The notes below the pieces were generated by a model. The model searched no databases. It was not told the DNA's origin and worked only from the letters and a program-made list of their open reading frames with translations. Both the position numbers and the translations under genes were made by a program. Positions 9,683 to 18,264 of a stretch of DNA of 23,024 nucleotides are shown one piece after another. Origin of the DNA: Circinella minor. Lineage: Eukaryota; Mucoromycota; Mucoromycetes; Mucorales; Lichtheimiaceae. How positions within the stretch are numbered: position 1 is the stretch's first letter; every line of letters begins with the position of its first letter. The stretch covers positions 1-23,024 of the forward strand of contig JAEPRB010000426.1 in assembly GCA_016758965.1 (NCBI GenBank), read 5' to 3'.

Positions 9683-12291
9683 TTACATATCGCCTATATC
9701 TACTTCACTATATTTTGCACCTTCCCATTCATTTGTTGATGAACCTGTTTTTCTTTGTTGTAAATGAGCAAGTGTAGCTTGGAAATGACGATGTACATAT
9801 TCTGAAAGTTGTCCATGATGTTCAACAAGAGAAGATGAATTGGCTGAAGGAGGATATTGATCTGAATTATCCAAATTACTAAGATTGGTGTTAATTAAAT
9901 CAATAAGGCCATTAAGATACTTGGGTGTTACCTATATAAATATAGAAAGGAGCTATCATGAGTACATCTATTCATACATGTATATATATACCAAACAGTC
10001 ACTACAAATATATACTTACAGCATCATTGCCACGTTCAAAATAGTAAATATATTGATTCAATATTTCAACAAATAATTCAACATTAGTGGCTGCATCCAT
10101 ACAACTATCTCCAATTTTCAATGCCTTTTGTAAACATTCAAGAGCACGTTTACCATTTCTGAATAATGGTTGTTCACTATGATTATCATCTCCTTCTACT
10201 GGGGTCGTGACAGGTCGTTCTGTCATCCACCATAAATGAGATGAAAGGTATACAGCACGACATTGATCTGGTTTCTTTAATAATTTAGCACTATGTAAAG
10301 CAGCCTTGGTAATTAATGTATCATAATTATCTGCTGAAAATACACGTGTTTGTTGTAATGCACCAATAATACTAATAATAGCTTGGAATTGAGCTTTGGA
10401 TTCAGAAATCGATTCTTCATAAATAGTAAATGCTTCAACAAAGAATTCATATGCAATTTCTTCAAATCCACTTTCATCAGCACTTTGTCCAGCAAGTAAG
10501 AAAAGTCGTAAACAAATATCAGGTGAATCACATTTGTTGCTAAGTGTTGAAATGACTTGATGAATAAATCGGAACAGTGTCGATGTTTTCTTTTCCCAAA
10601 TTTCATCCTAAGGAATACACATCAACATGGTTAGATATTTAAATCTAATCTCTACGTATTACTACTCTTATTATTATTATGTACCTGACTTTCTTGTAAT
10701 CGATATCGTCTTGCCAATTTAACAGCCGAAACAACAAGGGATGGATAAGTGAATCGAATACGATCACCCCCGTTGGATAATTGTTTTCGTGCTTGAGATA
10801 ATAACTAGTAAATATATATATATGGGGGTATTTAATATCCTTGACTATCTAGTTCAATAATTCATATAACTTACCAAGAATTGTGTATCTTCATTCTCAG
10901 ATTTAAACAAATGAACCATTTTTGCAATCCAACCTTGTTCTTCCATATATTCTTCTTCTTCGATACTTGTAAATTCTGGTTTTTTACCACGTGCATACAT
11001 GGGAGATGTTGCTGTTGTTGTAGCCACAGGGGCATCTTTTTGATCACATAAAAGTACTTGACATAATTCAAGTACACCATAAACATCATCAGGTGTACCA
11101 ATAATTGTTTCATTCTTTAATATACTTGAAATAATAGCATGAGCCACTGCACGACGTGTTGTAAATGGTTGTAATACTAATAAGGGTTGATAATTATCCA
11201 AAGCTAAGAGTGTAAGCACCGATGTATATTGATTGATAGGTGCAAGTAATAAAGCCATTAAACTAGCTTCAGTCGCTTTGGAATGAAGATCAGGTGAATC
11301 AGAATATTCAGTCATTTTTTCCTTGGCATAAGCAAGGATTTGATCCACATAAATAAGTTTGTTAGGATAACATGATAAAGACAAGTTGATCAATGAAACT
11401 AATAATGCTGTCAAATCTTGAATAGAAAGATCTGGTCGAACCTAAAAAATTCAATTAATTATATTAATTATGATGAAATCCTCTTCTTCCACTCTTTTTT
11501 TTTTTTTTTTTACCTTGACAAGTTCCACAATTTGAGTCCAAAATACTTGGAATAATTCAACATCTTCAGGAATACCACGAACTCGTTTAATAGAATCATC
11601 TTCTTTTTCTTCTTCAATTTTCTTTTCATTTAATTTTTCTTCTTCTTTTGTTTTCTCTTCTTCATCTGCCTTTGCTTCTGCTTCTGCTGCTGCATTTCCA
11701 AGTGGTTCTGATGTTTCATCATCCTTGGTATTTTCATCTTCTTTTTCTTCCTCTTTTTCTGTTACTGCTTTCTCTTCCTCTTCCTCTCTTTCCTGTTCTT
11801 CTTCTTCTTCTTTTTCTTCTTCCTCTTCTTTTTCTTTTTCAGATTGAATCTCTTTCTTTTCTTCTTTTTCTTCAACAACAGTTGTTGACTCAGTAACTTC
11901 ACCATTCAATTGTCGTTTCTCAGCCAATGCAGCACGACGAACAGCTTCTTCTTCTTCACGTCGTTTATCAAATGACACTTCAACATCTGCTTCACGTGTA
12001 GCATAAGCTGCCAAACGATCAATTAATGCAATAATAATTTGTTTAACATTCACTTTAGGGTGTAATTGAGCTGTTGCTGATAAGAAAGGTTGTAATGTAC
12101 GAAGATGAAATTCATCAGGAAAAACCTAAAATATTAATAATCTTTAATTATCACATATTTTTTTTTTTTTTTTTATATCATGAAATTTTTTTTTTTTTTT
12201 TTTTACCTGAATAATAACTTCCATAAGATATTCTTGAGCAATAACATCTCTACAACTAACAACTTGATCTAAAACTCCTGGAAGAATTGCC

Positions 12292-12322
<31 letters not shown>

Positions 12323-13486
12323 GTATTATATAAACATGATTTTATCTGTGTGCATGTGCGTATGTTTCATCATATCCTTAAATATCAAAAAAATAAAAAA
12401 TAAAAACTTACAGTTCTATATGTTTCTAAATCAACACCTTCTAATTGACTTAAACGAACAAGGTTGGTACCCACTAAAATACGTAATTCTTTACGTTCAG
12501 CTTCTCTCTTTTCACGATCCCGAGAATGACCTTGATGTTGTAATCGGACCCATAATTTATTCATTTCAGTGAAATTAGTAAGAACAAATTCAATAGATTC
12601 TTGAACATTTCCTTCTGGTCTAAATATATAAATGAATTTATAATTTCAATACACACATATAACACACACCTCTCATCCAAAAAAAATAAAATAAAAATTG
12701 GATTTGTTTTAAAATAAAAATAAAATTTTTACCCTTTACTTTCACCTTCAGGAAGATAATCCCTTGTTAATCCACTAAGATAATGTCTTAAAAATAAACC
12801 ACGTACAGGATGTTGAACACCACGAGACATTTCCATCATATCTCGCATAATTTCTCTTACTGGAGCATTAGGTGTACCCATATAAGCTGCACCCACTGTA
12901 ATCATTAAATAAAGTCGTGGAACGATATTGCCCGCATATTGAACAAGTTCATATAAATCTGCTAAATGATGTCGACCACTTTGATGACCTTCAGTTAAAT
13001 AAATACTTAAATGTCTTAAAGCATCAAAAATTGCCATATCTAATTTTATTTATTTATTATTCATTGTTTCAAAGTATAGATAACCCCCTCCTCTCTCTCT
13101 CTCCTCACCGCTTTTTCTTTTCTCTCTCTTTACTTACATAACTCATAATAGTTTTTAGGTGTTAATGCAGAAGTACGTAATTCTGCAAGCATAGTAGAAC
13201 AATGTTTAAGACCATCCATTAATTGATTATTATCCTAATAATTATGAAAATATCATTTAAGTTCCTATGCAATATATATATCATCATTTACACACACACA
13301 TGTATATATATATACGTTATATAGCAAAAAAAAAAAAAAAAAAAAAAGAGAATAATTCCCCCCCCAATTTACCAAAGACTTTTTCATTTGGTGAGCTTGA
13401 ATTTTAACAACATTAAGAACTTCATCCAAAAGTCTATTTTGGTCTGTAGTAGGCGCCGGTGAGTTTGGCGCAAAATTATTGTCCAT
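9683..13486 (-). CDS. VPS35: Vacuolar protein sorting-associated protein 35, retromer core (981 aa, 10 exons)
   Basis: Exons (minus) 13486-13373, 13234-13138, 13039-12733, 12619-12412, 12290-12207, 12125-11514, 11441-10875, 10804-10685, 10607-10020 and 9931-9683 give 982 codons including the stop, with every phase matching. VPS35 is the alpha-solenoid scaffold of the retromer, which returns receptors from endosomes to the Golgi. The VPS26-binding PRLYLM motif is at residues 111-116 ([13 protein letters not shown]). Other family segments include [29 protein letters not shown] and the VPS29-binding C-terminal half ([25 protein letters not shown]). Residues 355-447 are a Glu/Lys-rich insert between the [10 protein letters not shown] helix and [13 protein letters not shown]. 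Fungal VPS35 commonly has a spacer here, but this one is extremely acidic. The C-terminus ends SEVDIGDM. Start chosen at the first [13 protein letters not shown]. Confidence 0.96.
12297..12322. repeat. (TA)n microsatellite in VPS35 intron 4
   Basis: An alternating TA run lies inside the intron between 12291 and 12411. It has no apparent effect on the gene model. Confidence 0.85.
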
Positions 13487-14371
13487 TTTTTTTTTGTCTG
13501 AATTAAAAAGAAAAAGAGAAAAGAGATAATATAATATGTAGGGAAATGAAACAATAAAAGTAAAAAACGTGGTTTTTTTTGAACCAACAATGCCCGACTT
13601 TATCGCTGCTGTCGGAATAACCAGCTAATTTTTTCTCATACATGTCTACAGTCGATCATTTGTTCGAATATAGTGTCACTGATCGAACAGTTAAACTTTA
13701 GACTATGATAATATATATTATTTGATTTTTCACAACAGCATTATATAGACTTTTTTTTTTTTTTGTCTAGGAAAAAATTAATATATGAAACAAAAAGGAT
13801 TCTACAACAAACTAAAGAGCGATACCATTCTATATATATTGTTGTTGTTTTATGTATCTCATATACATGTACAATGATGCATTTGTTTCTGAAGTAATTT
13901 AAAGAATGTTTAATTCTAATGAGATTATTTTAATTGTTATATTGAAACCATGTTAATACCATTGATAAGATAAAAAAAAAAATAGATATCGAAATATCAA
14001 ATATGACGTTTTGAAAAAAAAGAAAAAAGTTTTGACATATTGTATAGAGAGCTGTATCCAATAGTATGATTAAGCTAATATGAAATCCAATTGTATCATA
14101 CAAAGTTTTTCTAATTTATATCTACTTGATAAACATTGCAATGTCATAAGTAAATCTGAAAGTATGTTGTATTCATCATTCTTTTTTTTTTTTTTTTCCG
14201 GAAATGGACTCATAGGATATCCACCCAATTTTTTTTTTATGCAGGTTGGTTTTTGATCATAAAGAAACAGATGTATCATATAACTAATATTAAATAACAG
14301 TATATTCCACTTGTTATATCTTTTTATTATGATAGATGGTGTAATACCATTATAAAATTATTAAATTCTTT

Positions 14372-14497
14372 GACCGTGGTACATCTTCTTCGACCTTGGT
14401 ACATCTTCTTCGACCGTGGTGCATCTTCTTCGACCGTGGTACACCCTTCTTCGACCATGGTACATCCTTCCTCAACCGTGGTACATCTTTTCTTCAA
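14372..14497 (+). repeat. Minisatellite, six units of 20-22 bp
   Basis: Six tandem copies of a unit like GACCGTGGTACATCTTCTTC vary at a few positions (CCGTGG, CCTTGG, CCATGG; CTTC with one or two extra bases). Unit length drifts from 20 to 22 bp left to right. In all frames it codes only for repetitive peptides, so it is treated as non-coding. Confidence 0.9.
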
Positions 14498-14600
14498 CAG
14501 TGATAGACCTAACTGTTTTATTTTTTGTATGATATTCATACTGTTACAATCATCATATATAAATAAAAAGTAATATTATACCTGACTTACATCATGCATC

Positions 14601-14648
14601 AAGGAAGGATGTACCACGGTCGAGGAAGGATGTACCATGGTCGAGGAA
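14601..14648 (-). repeat. Inverted two-unit copy of the minisatellite
   Basis: Two units (AAGGAAGGATGTACCACGGT and a second with ACCATGG) are the reverse complement of the array at 14372-14497, about 100 bp away. The two arrays could pair into a long hairpin. Confidence 0.85.
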
Positions 14649-15050
14649 ATTTACAAAATAATTGGTAAAAGGGTTTATTAATTTAAAAAGGTGGTGAAGG
14701 TAGAGGGGGAGGAATTCGTTCTTAAATATTATTATTGAATTAGGTGGTAATCTATCAATTAAACACTAGTTCATCCTCTCGACACTAAATTGTAACATAT
14801 ACATCCATTATCAATAAATTACGTAGTCATATTAATAAGGAAAAATTCAAATTACCAAGGAGAATTGATACATATGTTTATCACCAAGGATACCATAAAA
14901 ACTGAGAATGTAATAAACACTATCATTATTCAGTATATATATATATATAAAAGAAAAAAAAAAGAATAGCTTTTGATATTTTATATGCAAAATGATGAAA
15001 GAGAGGTTCTGTTTTTTTATTATTAAAAAAAAAAGATAATGAAAATGAGT

Positions 15051-15078
15051 ATGAATGAATGAATGAATGAATGAATGA
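15051..15078. repeat. (GAAT)n microsatellite
   Basis: About seven copies of ATGA/GAAT lie 3' of the Erv2-like gene. Confidence 0.85.
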
Positions 15079-15157
15079 TAATAAAATAGAGTTAATAATA
15101 TAACAAGTTTCATAATACTACAAAACAAAAAAAAATATATATATATAGATTTTTTTA

Positions 15158-15956
15158 TTACTCGGATGATGAAGATGAATCGTTTTCATCTTCTGTTGTA
15201 TTACATCCACAATCATATTTCTCTTGAATATTTGAACAATCAAAAATATCTTTTCCAAGTCTTTCATTTACTTTGTTATGAATAGCACAAGCCCATTGAG
15301 ATGCTGCTATTTTAGAGGATGTTTGTGGTGGATATCTTTTTAATAATAATTGAAAATGAGCAGCACTAAAAAAAAAAAAAAAAAAATTGGTGGATTTTAA
15401 ATAAAATGAATTCTATAATTTCATCATTCAAAACAAATTAAATACTATTTTACCATTCACCACATGGATAAAGTCGAGATAATAACATAAAGAATTGTTG
15501 TAATGCTTTACGTTCTTCAGTGGTTGGATGTTCTGGATATTGTGCTGTCATTGTATGTAATAACTAATAGAATCAAATAAGTTTATATATGTACTTTTTT
15601 TTTTTTTTTTTTTTTGCCTTTTATATATATATATTTCTTTACCTTCCATGTGGATCGTCCAAGTTCAGCTCTATTATTTATTTTTTTAATCAATATATAA
15701 TTTAATTATAAAACCTCTTCATTTAATTCTCCAATGGGGGGGGGGGTTTTTTAAAAAATAATAATAATAATAATAATTACTTTTGTGTGGCGTTACCCAT
15801 CTTGGCACTAATAACTCCACCCTCAAAATTGACTAAATCAGGTTTTTCTGATAATGGGGATGTTATAGAATTATCTGATCGATATAATATAAAATAAATT
15901 GAAATAATAATAAAACACAAACATGATAATATAGATATTGTAATGGAAGGTCGCAT
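15158..15956 (-). CDS. Erv2-like FAD-linked sulfhydryl oxidase (173 aa, 4 exons)
   Basis: Exons 15956-15781, 15670-15643, 15563-15454 and 15365-15158 (minus) give 174 codons including the stop. Erv/ALR enzymes oxidise thiols to disulphides and pass electrons to oxygen through FAD. Residues 5-24 are a hydrophobic N-terminal segment (ISILSCLCFIIISIYFILYR), suggesting a signal anchor and an ER location like yeast Erv2. The catalytic domain shows GRSTWKLLHTM, the redox pair C102-G-E-C105, the FAD-binding H-N-K-V-N at 134-138 and the structural pair C131/C148. A C157-G-C159 near the end matches the shuttle CGC of Erv2 rather than the N-terminal shuttle of Erv1. The tail is acidic and serine-rich (DENDSSSSSE), with no HDEL. 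The short 28-nt exon 2 is needed for the frame. The gene lies on the same strand as VPS35. Confidence 0.92.
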
Positions 15957-16393
15957 TCTGATAACTTGTTGAAAAAGAGTAGAAAGAAGGGGGCGCTTTT
16001 GTCACAACACAGGACCAGAGGAAAGAATATGTGTGTAACCAAAAATCAAGTGCATAAAAAATCATCAGATTTCAAGATTTTATACCTTATTTTACATTTT
16101 AAAAAGTTATAATAAAAGATGCTTTATAAATAAATTATTTCCTATCTAAATAATAGACACACTTTTTTCTCTCTCAAATATTTGAAATAAAATAACGAGT
16201 TATCATCTTGTTATTCGTCAAGTTATGTAACCATAATATATCATATTTATCATGTGATAATACAAACAAGTAATACGTAAAACATTTTTTCAATTCATTT
16301 TAGCATATTAAACATGAATTGAATGGTACCAATTTTTAATAGTTCTTAGACCAAATAATTATTTTTTATAATACAACAACAAATTAAACTAAC
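15957..16393. other. Intergenic between the Erv2-like gene and the FMN protein gene
   Basis: AT-rich, about 440 bp. It must contain the Erv2-like promoter (minus strand) and the terminator of the FMN-protein gene. No recognisable ORF or clear TATA box was seen. Confidence 0.5.
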
Positions 16394-17478
16394 TCAAGGA
16401 TTTGCTTCCTTTGATATCCAACGATTATCCTTTAAAGTATACAACTATATTAAAGAAAAAAAAAAGATTAATTTTATTTTAATCCGTATCTCCCTTTCCT
16501 CTTCTAAACATCGCCCATTTTATAAATTAAAGTAGATTAAAACTTACTGTTCGTTTTGGAGGAAATGAAGAATAGTCAAAATATTCTACTTCAGATACTT
16601 TATAAACAAGTAAACAAAAATTATCCATTGCAATATCATGAACTACTTGTGCATCATTTGTTTTATTATTTTTACGTGGATCAAGTACTGTATATTTTAA
16701 TGATTGACAAGTAAAAGCAACTTTATCAGCTTTAGGCATTTCACCTCGCGATGGCCAAGTAAACATGGCTCGTACTTTATCATCTAATCCTTTCCATTGT
16801 TTTATTCTTTCTTTTTCCCAAAATTCTTGCGCAGCAAGATCATTGATAACACGTGGTGGTGGGAATCGTGTTACTTGTATAGGTGCTGATGCAATATAAA
16901 ATTTTCCAGTCAATTTATAATATTCTTTTGATTTAGGCATTGTCCTATATTTTAAAAAGTTTAGTCTTTAGTTTAGATTCTTCATTGGAGGATTTACTTT
17001 TTATCAACATCTCCCCCCCTCCCCCTCACTTTAACTTACCAAGAAAGACTTGCATTTGGATCAGATTTTATATCACCCATTAATAAATTATCATTCATAG
17101 CTAAAGGAAACTGTAAAAATCGAGGATCATCTTCTAAAAATGATAAAAATTGAAGACAATGCATAGACGCGTCACCTGAACGTTTGATATTGGACATGGA
17201 TATAAATACTATATATATATATTCGTTTAGTTGATATATAATAGAAAATAATCAAAAGAACTTCATTTATCTAATATATACAATATATATATATATTTAA
17301 ACCACCTCAACTAAAATAAGTTGAGTGAGAGGGGGAATGAAGAAAATAAAAAACCCCAAATACCTGGATCATCAGTATATAAAAAGTTTTTTGTAAAACT
17401 TTTTTTCAAGATTGGAAACCATGGAGCGGGTGCTAAAGTAGCAATGGTAGGAGAAGTTGGTGATGATGGAGAGTTCAT
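16394..17478 (-). CDS. Pyridoxamine 5'-phosphate oxidase-like FMN-binding protein, Alr4036 type (232 aa, 4 exons)
   Basis: Exons 17478-17364, 17175-17040, 16944-16548 and 16444-16394 (minus) join into 233 codons including the stop. The protein begins MNSPSSPTSP, then APAPWFPILKKSFTKN, a typical opening of the Alr4036 subgroup of the PNPOx-like split-barrel family. Later family features are the YKLTGKFYIASAPIQVTRFP strand region, FWEKERIKQWKGLDDKVRAM, the FTWPSRGE turn, an NFCLLVYKVSEVEYFD strand and a C-terminal RWISKEANP. That last segment resembles the W..xxNP ending involved in FMN binding. The family binds FMN; the physiological substrate in fungi is not known to me, and classical pyridoxamine oxidase activity should not be assumed. 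The last 17-codon exon is supported by the ATAG acceptor and by the motif it restores. Confidence 0.87.
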
Positions 17479-18264
17479 GATGTTAATTTCATGTTACTAT
17501 TCAAAGAAAAAAAAGAAAAGGTGTTGCACCAAAGAGTATTTTTTTTTTCTTTTAAAAATAATAAATAGATCATTAATGAATTGTTACACAGAAAAGAAAA
17601 AACTTGATAAAGAGTTGGCTGGGTGGATTTCCAGTTGAAAAAATTAATGCGTTGATCGAAATATTGGTTGCCTAGACGGTTAAGATGATGAATTAAAAAA
17701 AGTGGCAGTACCACCATTATTAGTCATTATAAACTATTTTGATAAAATAAAAATACTACAAGTGAAAATCATAACAAGCTTTAGTTACAGTATATTGAAT
17801 ATATAATCTTATTTTACTTGAAAAAAAAAATTAATGTTTGGGAGGGGGTAAAAAAGTTTTTTTTTTTTGGAGGGTACTATACAGAAACATCATCCATAGT
17901 AAGTGAAGGAATGTTATTGTCCATTCTACGATTTTTCTTTCATAGGTGTGGGTTATATTAGTTGTATTTTTGATGATGATATTGATGATATGAAGAGTTT
18001 TTATCTACTTTGAGTGTGGATAGATGTAGATTATGAAAAAAATAATTGATTAGTTTTTTGGCATAGGTATTAGTATTAGACAAAAGCATGATAGTTTTGG
18101 TTGTATGTTATTGCAAGTTACAGTTGTTCACCCCGTGACTTTTTAGAAACTTTTTCACTGTTGGATGAAGATGAACTTGATGCTTCAACGTTGCCACTTT
18201 CATGATAAAAACAAGGGGTAGGTAAGCTGCTGTTCTTGATTGTTTTAACGGAGTTTCATAACTA
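17479..18264. other. Intergenic region with possible C-terminal exon remnants of the neighbouring gene
   Basis: Most of this is AT-rich. On the minus strand near 18230-18124 a frame reads GNVEASSSSSSNSEKVSKKS and then RGEQL stop. Near 17940-17879 another reads KNRRMDNNIPSLTMDDVSV stop. Both look like former C-terminal exons of the 445-residue protein gene upstream, but I find no clean splice or frame that joins them to its last exon. They may be decayed, or exons of a longer isoform. Confidence 0.35.

Larger units (their letters stand above)
13487..15157. other. Intergenic between VPS35 and the Erv2-like gene
   Basis: About 1.67 kb holding the VPS35 promoter (near 13490-13700) and the 3' flank of the Erv2-like gene. 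It contains poly-A/T tracts, the minisatellite described separately and a GAAT tetranucleotide run at 15051-15078. The ORFs over the minisatellite are by-products of the repeat. I see no convincing gene. Confidence 0.6.

Noticed and set aside
10313..10606. Minus-strand 97-codon ORF in another frame of VPS35 exon 9
   Set aside because: Shadow frame; the VPS35 frame over the same bases matches the family.
11648..11896. Plus-strand Leu-rich ORF
   Set aside because: It is the complement of the Glu/Lys-rich insert of VPS35 exon 6; leucine runs come from the pyrimidine strand.
14327..14573. ORFs on both strands across the minisatellite
   Set aside because: They are by-products of the tandem repeat (VEEGCTT-like and TVVHPSS-like units), with no flanking coding sequence.
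14372..14648. CRISPR-like array
   Set aside because: Units are contiguous with no unique spacers, and the organism is clearly a eukaryote.
17321..17717. ORFs on both strands around the start of the FMN-protein gene
   Set aside because: They overlap exon 1 of the FMN protein gene or are Lys/Phe-rich low-complexity sequence from poly-A/T runs.
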